From: Diplodia intermedia
Lineage: Eukaryota > Ascomycota > Dothideomycetes > Botryosphaeriales > Botryosphaeriaceae
Direction: 5' to 3'
Length of the DNA stretch: 64,000 bases
NCBI GenBank assembly: GCA_021495925.1
Contig: JAKEKT010000039.1
Coordinates: forward strand, 186,001-250,000
In this document: piece by piece, positions 10,746 to 20,646 of the stretch
How the letters are laid out: each line of letters begins with the position of its first letter
Position numbering within the stretch: the first letter of the stretch is position 1
Translations under genes and position numbers: made by a program
Notes under the pieces: generated by a model
The model's database searches: none
What the model was told of the DNA's origin: nothing
Seen by the model: the letters and a program-made list of their open reading frames with translations, nothing else

Positions 10746-11790
10746 ATGGCCGACGCTCCTGCCCCCGCCGCCGGTGCGGCTGCCCCCGCCCGTGGCGGTT
10801 TCGGTGCTCGTGGTGGTGACCGCGGCCGTGGCCGTGGCCGTGGACGTGGCCGCCGTGGCGGTCGCCAGAACGAGGAGAAGGAGTGGCAGCCCGTCACCAA
10901 GCTCGGCCGTCTCGTGAAGGCCGGCAAGATCAAGTCGATGGAGGAGATCTACCTGCACTCGCTGCCCATCAAGGAGTTCCAGATCATCGACTTCTTCCTG
11001 CCCAAGCTCAAGGATGAGGTCATGAAGGTGAGCAGCAAACGCCCGATTTTTTTTCCCTTTCTGTGTGGATTTGGGGGCGAGATGGGTGTGGAAAGAAAAC
11101 TTGGTTTTGGGGCCATTGTGGATGTGTCTGGAGAAACACATGGATTTTGGGCTGTGCTGGAAATGTTTTTCGGGATTCGGAGGCTAATGCAACTCGAAAC
11201 TACAGATCAAGCCCGTCCAGAAGCAGACCCGTGCCGGTCAGCGCACCCGCTTCAAGGCCATCGTTGTCATCGGTGACGCCGAGGGCCACATTGGTCTTGG
11301 TATCAAGACCTCCAAGGAAGTCGCGACTGCCATCCGCGCCGCCATCATCATCGCCAAGCTCAGCGTTGTGCCCATCAGGAGAGGTTACTGGGGCTCCAAC
11401 CTCGGTGAGCCCCACTCTCTGCCCGTCAAGACCTCGGGCAAGTGCGGTTCCGTCACCGTCCGTGTAAGTATCCCCCGTTTCCAATCTCGGGTGAAGAATC
11501 CGGCGTTTGAGCAAGCAATTAACATATCGCAGCTCATTCCCGCCCCCCGCGGTACTGGCCTCGTTGCCTCCCCCGCTGTCAAGCGTCTCCTCCAGCTTGC
11601 TGGTGTCCAGGACGCCTACACCGCCTCGGCCGGTTCCACCAAGACCCTCGAGAACACCCTCAAGGCCACCTTCACCGCCGTCACCGGCTCGTACGGCTTC
11701 CTCACCCCCAACCTCTGGAAGGAGACCAAGCTCGCCAGGAGCCCGCTGGAGGAGTTCTCCGACGTCCTCCGCGAGGGCAAGAAGTACTAA
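10746..11790 (+). CDS. RPS2: 40S ribosomal protein S2 (uS5)
   Basis: Exons are 10746-11027, 11206-11463 and 11533-11790, giving 265 aa. uS5 sits at the mRNA entry tunnel of the small subunit and supports decoding fidelity. After an Ala-rich start there is a Gly/Arg repeat (about residues 18-38), the usual target of arginine methylation in eukaryotic S2. The S5 double-stranded RNA-binding fold follows (KAIVVIGDAEGHIGLGIK), then the C-terminal lobe (LIPAPRGTGLVASP...GSYGFLTP). The first intron is 178 nt, longer than most in the window and typical of ribosomal protein genes. The second is 69 nt. The upstream region is pyrimidine-rich, as for highly expressed fungal genes. Confidence 0.97.
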
Positions 11791-13439
11791 GCGATTTGCT
11801 TCGTTGCTGGACGATTGTCAAGGGAGTGGTCACGATGATGGGTTTTCTTCACACCACAAGGGTTTCTGGCTTGTTTTGAAACGGTTCCGATGCATGGCCC
11901 CTCTCCACACATCTCTCGGATGGAGTTGCGCGCGCGGGGTTTTCGGAGGGAGAAACCTATCGTACAGTATAGGTTCTTGCTTCGAAAAGTGAAAAAAGAG
12001 ATGCAATGCAGTTCCGAGAAAAATGCATTGAGCGTATGACTTCACACGGGATCCTTGTTGATGAGACTTGCATGTGATGTTGAAAGTGTGCCCATTTGTA
12101 ATCTTGGAATCCTCCGGACGCTGGATTAGCGCTCGTCACCGGTAGATGCGCCGGAAAGCTTGATAATCAAATGCATATTCCATACTCCCTCCCGCCTACA
12201 TACATCATCACTTCGGTTGTCGGCCTAGGATTGGCTACCTTTTCACGAACCCCTTCAGGCGTCTCTTGCACAACTCTGGTTCCCGGTCAGCGCTAATCAG
12301 TCTCCACTAACTAAGCCCGGTTATTTTAGGCGTTGATGATTCAAATGCCGGTTGTTGAGTAATAGTCCGTTAGTAAGGTCGATATCTGTGGGTGTCGGAG
12401 GGTTTGTTCTTTGGTGACCGGACGGGTTTCTTCGGTTGCTCAGGTGTAGTGTTTGGTGGCTGCTCACTTTTTGAACGTTGCCTTGTGGCTTTTGGCGTGC
12501 TGGTTCATCTTTCGGAATTCTGCTTCTTGTGGTGCAATTTGAATGGATGTGACGGTTTCTTTTATGGTCGTTTTCCGACTACCATCCGGAAGGCAAGACG
12601 GAAGGGAAGAACCATAGAGATCGCAGTTCATCCTTTCCCCAAAGTACGACAATAGGAACAAGCCAGCTAATCCTTAGGCCTACTCCGGCCAGTGAGAGCG
12701 TGTGCACGCGCACAGTATGAAGGGCACTTGGCTTTCATGCCTTTATATATCTCCGTTGGCCGAGTTTGACATTTAATCCTTCGATCAATGTTAGGGTCAT
12801 CCACTTCCTTTCTCCTCCTCTAGGTATCTGTGGCAGCTCACTCCGTCCTGAGGGCCACACGTAAGGCAAGTATCTAGGTACGGCTAAATGATGCACGTCA
12901 TCGCCACGCCATGGTGCCGTTCATCACTGCACTATTATACAGTACGCCAGCATTGTGTAGAACAGACGGAGGCCAGCGCCAGCGCGGGAAACTCAGGAGC
13001 TTTCCGCACCAACCCAGCGTGCGTCGCTTGCAACGACAAGGAAGTAAGTGGAATCGACAACACAAGACGAGTGAAGTTCGGAACGTGGTAGAGTAGTACC
13101 CTTGTTAGCTTTTCGCGGCCGATAAAGCGAGAGAAATAGCGGGTCAGGATGGAGGCCGCTCTTATAGTAAAGAGACAAGCAGAGTTGCCGTGACATCCAC
13201 GTGAAGGGCGCATGTGCGATGTCCAGGCTACGACTTACACGTGCGCAGGACCTACCGGCTAACGGCAGTGCATACACCACAGCCAATGGCGGGTGCTGAT
13301 GCTGCGGCGGCAGCGACCATTTCTGTCAACGTTCCGCAACACAAGGCAGCAGAGGCACTCACTGTCACGGCCCGCCGACTCCCTAGGCCCAACGCGGGAG
13401 GCTGCATCCCCATCACGCCCATCCCCGCGACCCAACCCG
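11791..13439. other. Intergenic, no gene recognised
   Basis: This is RPS2 3' sequence followed by about 1.4 kb without a convincing frame or domain on either strand. Short open frames between 12.4 and 13.3 kb lack splice partners or family motifs. Confidence 0.5.
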
Positions 13440-14481
13440 CTACCGGCCTTCCTCATTACCAGGCACCGGCCGCGGCCTCAACGGCGCCAGCGGCCGCGGC
13501 GGCGCACAACGCTCCTCCTCCTCCCAGCGCTTCCTCTTCCTGCCACTCTTCTTCCTCTGCGTCAAACTACAACCACCCCCTTCGATATTAATCCTACAAC
13601 GCGCGCACGCGCGGCCCGAATTGCTGATCTGCTGGGCGCCGCGGTACGAATACGCCCAGCACTCGCGGCCGTGGCGGCGGCAGGCGAGGCAGGCGGCGTC
13701 GCCGACGCGGCGCTCGCCCAGCTCGGTCTCCATGATGCGGGCGACGTGCGAGACGGCGCGGCGCCGGTTCGCGTTGGCGGCGTTGGCCTCGGCGGCGAGG
13801 AGGTCGGACCACCATTTGTCGCGGACGGCGGACGTGTAGAGGGCGCTGGTTTTGGTGGCGCTCCAGCGCCAGGGGAGGCGCGGTTGGGAGGCGGTTTGGG
13901 TGAGGTCGTATTCGGTGCGCGTGAGGCCGTTGGTGGTGGTGGTGGTGGTGGTGGTGTTGGCGTTGGATGGTGGGGCGGGGTTTCTGTGTGCCCGCTTGTT
14001 AAGTATACCGCGTGTGATGTGATATGTGGCTGTGACTTACGTACGGCTGAGGAGGCGGAGGTGGTTGTTCTGATCGCGCGGGGTATGCGAAGAAAGGCGT
14101 GGAAGAACGAGAGGAATGGGAGGAACGAGGAGGGCGGAAGGGGTGTGAAGGTGTCACGAAAAGAGGAGAATGAGGGGGGGCAGGAGGTGGGGTGTATAGA
14201 GGCGAAGGACTAGGTCGGAAGGAGGAATCGGAATTATTGGCACAAGGTGAAGCAGGTTCCGGAGATGGAGTACGGGGTTGTGGCTCGGGGGGTAAGTTGA
14301 CGAGCGCAGAAGGGCTGTGTAGTTGCGAGAGTAGGGCGGATGGGGAAGAGGGAGGCGTATGGAATTCGTCCGGGTCCGAGGAGGATGCGGGAGGAGCAGG
14401 AGCTGCTGGTGCGGGAGACGGGGCCCTCTCTGCCCTGACTATCCGTGACCCTCGACTAAATTTGCACACCACAGCAGACAT
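13440..14481 (-). CDS. Pro/Ser-rich protein with a C-terminal six-cysteine motif (DUF3716-like)
   Basis: Two exons, 14481-14045 and 13983-13440, give 326 aa. The 61-nt intron has a GTACGT donor and CACAG acceptor, and this donor is the one that restores the reading frame. Residues 1-145 are low-complexity Pro/Ser/Ala. Next come a run of eight Thr encoded by a ggt/acc microsatellite, a Trp-containing segment (LPWRWSATK...DKWWSDLL), and then CLACRRHGREC plus GRACARC with a final Cys, spaced C-x2-C-x6-C-x17-C-x2-C-x8-C. The tail KKSGRKRKR is basic and could act as a nuclear signal. The spacing recalls the fungal DUF3716 module and, more loosely, Zn2Cys6 clusters with a long loop. The function is unknown. 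Family assignment is inference, while the exon structure is directly supported. Confidence 0.65.
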
Positions 14482-15170
14482 TGTGAGGTGAAGCGGCGAG
14501 AGAAGGTACAACCTTGACACCGGGGATTCTTTCCGATACACAGCAGGAGGAACTGATGCAGCCCATTGGGCAGCTCGATGATAGTGATGCTTGAGTGGTC
14601 GTGCGCCGAATTGGCTGCGCGTTTGCTGAAAGGAAGAGATGAGATTCAGGGCGTTCCGGTCGGAATATTGCTTCTGCTCCAGAAACAAGCGTGAGAGCTG
14701 CCGAAATGATTTGTGAACGATGGCTGTCGGAAATGCGAAGTTGATGGCTGCCGATGGAGAAGGAGTTTGGGAGGGTTGATTGGTGTTCCTGAGTGACTGA
14801 GGAGTTGACAGATCGCTCCAGCAAACCTTTTGATTGGTCCAGAAGTCGGTTCCATTGAACTAATCCCGAAACGACAAAGCATCAACTGATACATCGCATT
14901 CGAAGCCATATTGAAAGCCAAACAGAAACTTGAGGTTTCTCTGACTATCTCTATGCAGCCTTCTCGACCCTCTGCCATCTCAGTCCTCAGCTTCCCTCCA
15001 CTCGTGATTACTCAGAGTCAGCTTTCCCCACTTGTGCCTTGATGTTCCAGGAATAGCTGGTCAAAAAAAAAAAAAAAGAAGGATCAAGGTGGTGAGATAG
15101 ATCGTGTTCCGCGCCGCCATTGCCAAAAGCAGAAACATGACAACAACGGGGAACTTGTGGCTTTCGCGCA
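14482..15170. other. Intergenic, no gene recognised
   Basis: This is the promoter side of the cysteine-motif gene. A 14-base A run lies near 15064-15077. No coding frame is supported. Confidence 0.5.
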
Positions 15171-15339
15171 TAACGTGTTCGACGGTGTAAGGGGTTTGAC
15201 GGTGTAATGGGTTAGCCAACGAGATTCTGTGACGGCACTCGTGGAATTACTTCGGTCATCAACAAGAGGCGACTCAATGTAGCCTTATGATTGGATAACC
15301 CATTAGACCGTCAAATCCATTACACCGTCGAACACGTTA
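15171..15339. mobile_element. Small inverted-repeat element (MITE-like, 169 bp)
   Basis: The ends 15171-15214 and 15296-15339 are 44-bp inverted repeats of each other with only a few mismatches. Both begin TAACGTGTTCGACGGTGTAA, and each arm carries a second diverged copy of the cgacggtgtaa unit. The outermost TA fits a Tc1/mariner-style TA target duplication. The 81-bp interior has no ORF. Size, TIR length and ends fit a non-autonomous DNA transposon. The family is unknown to me. Confidence 0.75.
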
Positions 15340-16160
15340 CTGAAGACACCTCACGTGGAGTAATCGGCACTTCTCAGCGTATCTCATATAAATAAGGCCC
15401 ACCGTCTTTCTTTCCTCCATACTCGTCCACTGAGCAAAACGAGAATGCAAACCAAGAGCCGACTGTCCTTGGGAAGCATTCAAAATGCTGACATATATAC
15501 TTCGTGGTGACTGTTCCAGATGGTTAACACCGGTTTGACTCGTTGCATTTGGAGATTCCAGCGGAGATGCGCCTCACTGGAAACCATCTTTCAACCCGCT
15601 CTCCACTTGCGTTTCGCGCTGGTGGTCGCTTCCATCTGCCCCGCTAGATGATGAAGGACGGCGTTGCGGGATAATGATGAACGGCACCATGAAGTGCACC
15701 ATCCCACCTCGACATCTCGGATAAGTGATTGACAGCCCAAAGGGACCAAATTTGCCCACTCCAAGTGTGTCTATGTCTCTATCGAAGACGATCTCACGTG
15801 CAGGCTTTCGAACTTCCACGCGTCTTTCATATAAATCGTGCCCTGATCTTGCATGCTCTTCTCTTTCTCTTGCACTGAGCGAAGCAGGTTACCGGCCAAG
15901 GAAGAAACCCAAACGGAAGCTGAGAACTTTGTCGTGGGCATGAGAGGTGAGAATCCACACTGTGTCGGTGTTTCTTGTGGAGTCAGCGTGAACCAACACC
16001 CATCCTCTCTACTTGGGTTTCGCGCAGGTGGCCGCTCTCATCAGGCCAACCTGATGATGAGGGAAGGCGGTATCATACGGTGATGAAAGGCATCATGATT
16101 CGATGATAATAAAGTGTGCCATCCCATCTCAACAATACAGATAAGCGATCAATTGCTCCC
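15340..16160 (+). repeat. Diverged tandem duplication of a promoter-like unit (about 400-440 bp)
   Basis: Two copies in the same direction start with a CACGTG box (15352 and about 15795), then a catataaat TATA-like box (about 15384 and 15828), then a cactgagc block (about 15428 and 15874). Each ends with a similar 3' segment: gtttcgcgc...ggtgg at about 15611 and 16017, and a gtgatgaa/atgatgaa...caccatccca block up to about 15735 and 16155. Spacing between copies varies from 444 to 406 bp, so indels have accumulated. Neither copy contains a recognisable coding region. They could be remnants of a duplicated small gene or of a repeat family. Confidence 0.6.
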
Positions 16161-16221
16161 GTGCACATGCCCACTCAGCACACCACCAATCAACATCCCC
16201 TCCCCCTCCCCTTCCCACGAC

Positions 16222-17943
16222 TCACTTCCCCCCATGCCCATGCTTGTTCCACGTCGCATTCCTATGCTTCCAATACAACCCGCTCTTGATCGCCTCCCTG
16301 ATCGCCCACGCGCCGCCCAGCGGCCACGCATCCAACAACCTTCTCTTCCACCCACCCTCCTCCTTCACCTTCTTCTCCACCTCGACGTCCACCTTGACCT
16401 TCTCGTACACGCTCGGCAAGCCCGTCGCCCCGTACTTCTCCCTCAGCCCATCATACCAGCCGCGATTGCGGTACGTCCGCCAAAACTCGTCTTCGGTGTA
16501 GTACGTGTGGGCGTAGAGCCACTTCATGCCGCCGAGGTCGCGCAGCTTCGTCTCCAAGTCGCGGTTGAGCGCCGCGAAGGCGTCGATATCGTTTTGCGCG
16601 TGCGGCGGCGCCCAGCCCCACAGGCCGATGTTCAGCAGGGGCTTCAAGCGCGTCTCGGTGGCGCCCTTTTCGACGACGGCCACCTGCTCGACCTCAGATG
16701 AGTTGTTGGGGTGCATGGTGGGGAGGGGGCTCTGCTTGAGCGGGCACAGCCACAGCGGCCAGATGCCGAACGTGTCGGCCGTGTAGTCGACGAACTGCTC
16801 GGCGGTGGCGAAGGGCAGGGCGAGGTCCTGGACGACGTAGCGGCGGGACTGGCCGCTGGCGTGGAGCGCGGCGTAGAGCATGCGCGTGTGCAGGAAGTCG
16901 TCGAGGACGCGGCGCGTCGCGGCGTTGAAGGGGAAGTGGAAGTACTCGAAGGCGGAGCGGCCGACCCAGAAGCCGCCGCGGTCGTAGCGGAAGAGGTATT
17001 CGGCCAGCGGCACCGCCTCGGTCGTCTTGCGCCCGCCCTTGATCTGGTCTTGCACGTGCAGGTAGAACCAGGGGTCCTTGGGCGCGCTGAAGGTGCGGAC
17101 CGGGGCGGCCGCCGAGGGCTTGTTCGTCGCGCGCCCGGTGATGATGGCGCCCGAGGTCTTGGAGAAGAGGATGCCGTCGACGTAGTCGTATGTGTCGGGC
17201 TCCTTGATGAGCTGCTCGGACAGCTCTACGGCCTCGGCGACGCTCGACACCGGGTGGTAGGTCGTCTCGACGAACTTCTTGGCTTCCTTGAGCTGCAGCT
17301 CCACGAGAGTGGTGACGCCGAAGGTGCCGACGGCGCCGGCAGCGCCATGGAAGAGGTCGGGCCGCTCGGTGCGCGAGCATCGCACGACTTCGCCGTTGGC
17401 CAGTACCATTTCGACCCAGTTGATGGTCTGGTCGAAGTAACCGTACTTGAAAGAGCTGCTCTCACCTGAGGTGCCGGAGTAACCGCCGCCGACGGTGATG
17501 CCAGGGAACTCCATGATGACAGGGGGGATGAGACCGTACTTCATGGTTTCTTCGGCGAGGCGGTCCATAGGCACGTTGGGTTGGACGAGGGCGGTACGAG
17601 CTTCAACATCGACCTTGAGCACGTGCGATAGACCACTGGTGTCGATGAAGTTGGTCTTCCTTCTCGTAGCGGATTGGCGAGTGCTGTTGGTCGAGCCATG
17701 CGAGATGCGGAACTTTTCTCCTCGCTCATGGAAACCGCGGACATCGTCGGAAATCTTAGCGACAGCCTTTGCGTGATCCTCTAACGAAGGGGTTGCTGAA
17801 GTAGGAGCCTGCGCAGCGAGGCACGCAGACTGCGAGAACTGACGGGCATTCTGCCTAACAATGCTACTTTGAGCAACACGTGCCGGGGGTGTCGATCTCC
17901 GAGATGCGGTTGACAGTGGCGATTGCCTGCCGCATGTTGCCAT
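16222..17943 (-). CDS. FAD-linked oxidoreductase, delta(24)-sterol reductase (DHCR24/DIMINUTO) family
   Basis: A single exon of 573 aa. Animal and plant members reduce the C24 double bond of sterols with NADPH and FAD. The fungal members are poorly characterised, since ergosterol keeps its own side-chain chemistry. The PCMH-type FAD domain is clear: RISHGSTNSTR, then VQPNVPMDRLAEET, FPGITVGGGYSGTSGESSSF and GAAGAVGTFGVTTLVELQL. The C-terminal cap includes FHFPFNAATRRVLDDFL and LPFATAEQFVDYT. The first roughly 45 residues are rich in Arg, Ser and Ala, nearly free of acidic residues, and contain NARQFSQSACLA, which looks like a mitochondrial presequence with an R-2 cleavage site. That is unusual for a family normally in the ER and needs checking. 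Confidence 0.88.
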   Translation of the reverse strand: MATCGRQSPLSTASRRSTPPARVAQSSIVRQNARQFSQSACLAAQAPTSATPSLEDHAKAVAKISDDVRGFHERGEKFRISHGSTNSTRQSATRRKTNFIDTSGLSHVLKVDVEARTALVQPNVPMDRLAEETMKYGLIPPVIMEFPGITVGGGYSGTSGESSSFKYGYFDQTINWVEMVLANGEVVRCSRTERPDLFHGAAGAVGTFGVTTLVELQLKEAKKFVETTYHPVSSVAEAVELSEQLIKEPDTYDYVDGILFSKTSGAIITGRATNKPSAAAPVRTFSAPKDPWFYLHVQDQIKGGRKTTEAVPLAEYLFRYDRGGFWVGRSAFEYFHFPFNAATRRVLDDFLHTRMLYAALHASGQSRRYVVQDLALPFATAEQFVDYTADTFGIWPLWLCPLKQSPLPTMHPNNSSEVEQVAVVEKGATETRLKPLLNIGLWGWAPPHAQNDIDAFAALNRDLETKLRDLGGMKWLYAHTYYTEDEFWRTYRNRGWYDGLREKYGATGLPSVYEKVKVDVEVEKKVKEEGGWKRRLLDAWPLGGAWAIREAIKSGLYWKHRNATWNKHGHGGK

Positions 17944-18631
17944 ACAACCTTGCTTTCGCGGTCAGTTTTGCTGCGCAACAAGCCATTGATGGAGGGACAA
18001 AGCATACGCGCCGATATCGGGCGGAGCCCAATGCGGGCTGAGCGTGCACGCAGGACGACTGGACTTGACATTTTGCCCGGTTGAGAGGCGGAAAAACTGC
18101 TGCGCGCCCTCGAAAAGTTCCCAGCCGGAGCTCAGACCATCTGGCTGACGTAATCGAACCGGAGTGACGCGTTGATTTTGGTGCAGGCGACGATAGGGGT
18201 CAAGCACCCATATAAAGTAGTGATAGGAAGTCTCTTCGAGCGCGCATTGCGGATGTTACCATTGTTCAGTTGTCACGCGAAAAGAAGTCCCACCACTATT
18301 CTCTGCTCCGAAAGGACGGCTAGCACACCGAAATCGGGCGCGAGATAACGACATCTGCCACTGGTTGGGTATGTGCTTTACAGATGGCTGAAATCCGGAG
18401 AAAGCACTTTCTTCCGTTTGCTGTCTGGAAGGGTGCTGGCCCCGAGCCCTTCGGCGCATGCCTGTTGCAGCTCTTGCACTCTGACGCGCCAAAGCGAAAC
18501 CCCACGAGTTTGATACGAGTGTTTGTGCCTCCCTCAGTTGGGAAGCTCATCTGGGGTCGTGTGGCTTTGGAAAGTGCGTTTACGCGCTCGGCTGTACTTG
18601 CGCGAAGAACTCCTCATGCTTCCTGTGCACT
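17944..18631. other. Spacer between the DHCR24-like gene and NAT4
   Basis: This is promoter of the DHCR24-like gene and 3' flank of NAT4. No frame here is supported. Confidence 0.5.
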
Positions 18632-19351
18632 TCACCCAACGCTCTTGCTCATGATCAGGTATGGCGGCAGCTTGATCTTGCCACCCCTCAACCTCTTTGC
18701 CGGCGGGCTGAATTCATCTTCGCCGAACCCAAGCTTTTCATAGAATGCCAGAGCCACGGCATTGCTTCTGAAGCAGGTGAGCATAACCTTGTCCACGGCG
18801 CCCTCGGTCGCGCATAGATCCACTATGTGCATCAAGTGTCTGCCCAGCCCGGTGCCTCGATGGCCCTCTGCGAGATGGATCTCGTATATGTAGATGACGG
18901 GGTAATCGTCCTCGATGGTGAACATGAAGGCGAGGAAGGCGATAATTTCGTTGGACAGCTTCTCGTCCTTGGATTTCGTAGGAACCGCATCGCGCGCGGG
19001 TGCGTCGGCGTGAGCGGAATCGACACGAGAGGCTTTCCGGACGAGCAGGTACCGCATATGGTCCTCCCTCATCTCGCGCTGTTTGTTCTTCGGATGCCAG
19101 CCGCGGGGAGAATTCTTGTAGTCGGCGGCGGACGTGGTTTCGATGAGCCTGAAGCAGGCCATCAGCTCGTCGTCACCGAGGTCGGCCACGGGCTTGAGAG
19201 AGATGTCGTAGTCGCGGTACTGGAGCAGCTTCGAGGGCGATGGGAAAAAGCGATCGAAGAAGGCGCGGCGCGGGAGAGCATTGATCTTGTCGATAAGGTC
19301 CTCTGGCCGCGGCTTGGGGCGCTTGACCCCTTGGCGCAGGCCGCCGGGCAT
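18632..19351 (-). CDS. NAT4: N-alpha-acetyltransferase 40 (NatD/Nat4, histone H4/H2A N-terminal)
   Basis: A single exon of 239 aa. NatD acetylates the N-terminal Ser of histones H4 and H2A. The GNAT fold is visible: IIAFLAFMFTIEDDYPVIYI, then the family block YEIHLAEGHRGTGLGRHLM with the acetyl-CoA loop RGTGLG, and CFRSNAVALAFYEKLGF. The ATG at 19351 is used because upstream in-frame codons lack an ATG. MPGGLRQGVKRPKPRPEDL makes a basic start like that of other fungal Nat4 proteins. A variable Ala/Lys insert lies before IIAFLAF. The gene is divergent from the LYR-motif gene, with only 176 bp between start codons. Confidence 0.9.
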   Translation of the reverse strand: MPGGLRQGVKRPKPRPEDLIDKINALPRRAFFDRFFPSPSKLLQYRDYDISLKPVADLGDDELMACFRLIETTSAADYKNSPRGWHPKNKQREMREDHMRYLLVRKASRVDSAHADAPARDAVPTKSKDEKLSNEIIAFLAFMFTIEDDYPVIYIYEIHLAEGHRGTGLGRHLMHIVDLCATEGAVDKVMLTCFRSNAVALAFYEKLGFGEDEFSPPAKRLRGGKIKLPPYLIMSKSVG

Positions 19352-19527
19352 GTCGGCGGGTTCAATGGCGGGGCAGTGGAATGGAGGGATGCAGGACAGC
19401 GACGCGTTGTAGGGGAAGACGCGCAGACGCGTGGTGGTGGGGCGGATGCGCACGGACGTATGACGAGGTGATCCAGAAGCTGCAGCTACTTCTCCGCCCA
19501 GCCTTGTCCGCCGCCAAAGTCACCAAC
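19352..19527. promoter_or_regulatory. Bidirectional promoter, NAT4 / LYRM2-like
   Basis: Only 176 bp separate the two ATGs (19351 on minus, 19528 on plus), so both genes must share core promoter sequence and may be co-regulated. No clear TATA box is seen. Confidence 0.65.
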
Positions 19528-20063
19528 ATGCTCTTTTCTCGCCAGGGATCTCTGCAGGCGCGAACCTATGCCTCCGTGGCGTCGCGGCCTTCGAGATTTG
19601 GCGGCCGGAGAAAGGGACCGACGATAGGGCTTGACCATGTAGCCGCCATTTCCACCACTACTGTGCCGGCCTTGCGCTGATCAATCACCAGTTCATCCAA
19701 AGACAGCGTGTGATATCACTTTGGAGAGACATTATAAGAGCACTCAATAGTATGTTGGTGAGATGCAGTCTGTTTCCGATAGTAATTGACGTATTCAGAA
19801 ATCCCCCCGTCATCAACCCGCCACGAACTCCACCAGTATGCCAGGACCGAGTTTGAGAGGAATCGGGATGTAACGGACCTGGTGGGTTGAATCCTGCTTT
19901 CAACGAGCAGAGGCGCTGACAAGCTGGGCAGACGCATATAAGATATCTGATATCGGTATGCCATGAAAGTCATTCGGTTGTAGGCCAACAAGCTCACCAT
20001 CTGCAGACTGGCAAGACAGAGTTCGACTCCATGAGGCGGTACGTAGAAGAGCAGGCCAGGTGA
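19528..20063 (+). CDS. LYR-motif mitochondrial protein (LYRM2-like), five short exons
   Basis: Exons are 19528-19638, 19692-19749, 19799-19881, 19932-19955 and 20007-20063, giving 110 aa. No single frame shows it. It appears only when four introns of 49-53 nt are removed (donors GTAGCC, GTATGT, GTGGGT, GTATGC, all with CAG acceptors). The joined protein has a presequence-like start (MLFSRQGSLQARTYASVASR), then RPSRFGGRRKGPTIGLDHFI, the LYR block RQRVISLWRDIIRAL (LWR in place of LYR), RHELHQYARTEFERNRDVTD and HIRYLISTGKTEFDSMRRY. This order is that of LYRM2, a complex I assembly factor acting with the acyl-carrier protein in the matrix. Exon 4 is only 24 nt. It shares a divergent promoter with NAT4. 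Confidence 0.9.
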
Positions 20064-20574
20064 AACGGAGGAGTGTCTACCAAGTCTCGTAAATCAAGTG
20101 CTATCCGCCCATGTTCAGTCTGTGTTGAGACACTGTAAAGGTAACTTTTCTTCAAGCGTTGGCCTTGCGAGACCGCATCCGACTGACTTCTAATAGAGGA
20201 AAACATGTCTCTGGGAGTGACGTGAATTTGGCTCGCTAAAGCATCTCACTGCCGCAGTGGACTGGATATGTCCGCTGGGCTTGAACAAATTCTTCTATAT
20301 TCGTTGATCAATCACAGTAAACCTTGATCCTGTCATTGGTGATCTTTTACCCCTTTTGTCAGCCCCGATTGTCCACCACCCCTTGCCAGCCCCATCACCA
20401 CCCTATGTACCAAGTCATTCCTACTTAGCCAGCTTCGTTCCAAGCCGTGCGTAGCCCTGATGCACGCTTTGGTGTGTCCAGAATCTCGTGTGTCTGAAGG
20501 GTCCGTTTTGACTGCTACATAATCCCAAAATCCATTTGCCACTTCAACTTCCTCCAAAGAAGCCGCCAATCCAC
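20064..20574. other. Spacer between the LYRM2-like gene and the tRNA gene
   Basis: This is 3' flank of the LYR gene followed by the 5' flank of tRNA-Pro. No coding frame is supported. Confidence 0.5.
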
Positions 20575-20610
20575 GGTCTTGTGGTCTAGTGGTATGATTC
20601 TCGCTTAGGG

Positions 20611-20626
20611 CACACTCTAAGTCACT
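20611..20626 (+). other. Canonical anticodon-loop intron of tRNA-Pro (16 nt)
   Basis: The intron follows the base 3' of the anticodon (position 37), the only place where eukaryotic nuclear tRNA introns normally occur. It would be removed by the TSEN endonuclease. The exact boundary could shift by one T. Confidence 0.85.
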
Positions 20627-20646
20627 TGCGAGAGGCCCCGCGTTCG

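Noticed and set aside
12160..12330. Short minus-strand frame (VVQETPEGVREKV)
   Set aside because: A stop lies just upstream, no splice acceptor in a fitting phase was found, and it is too short to judge.
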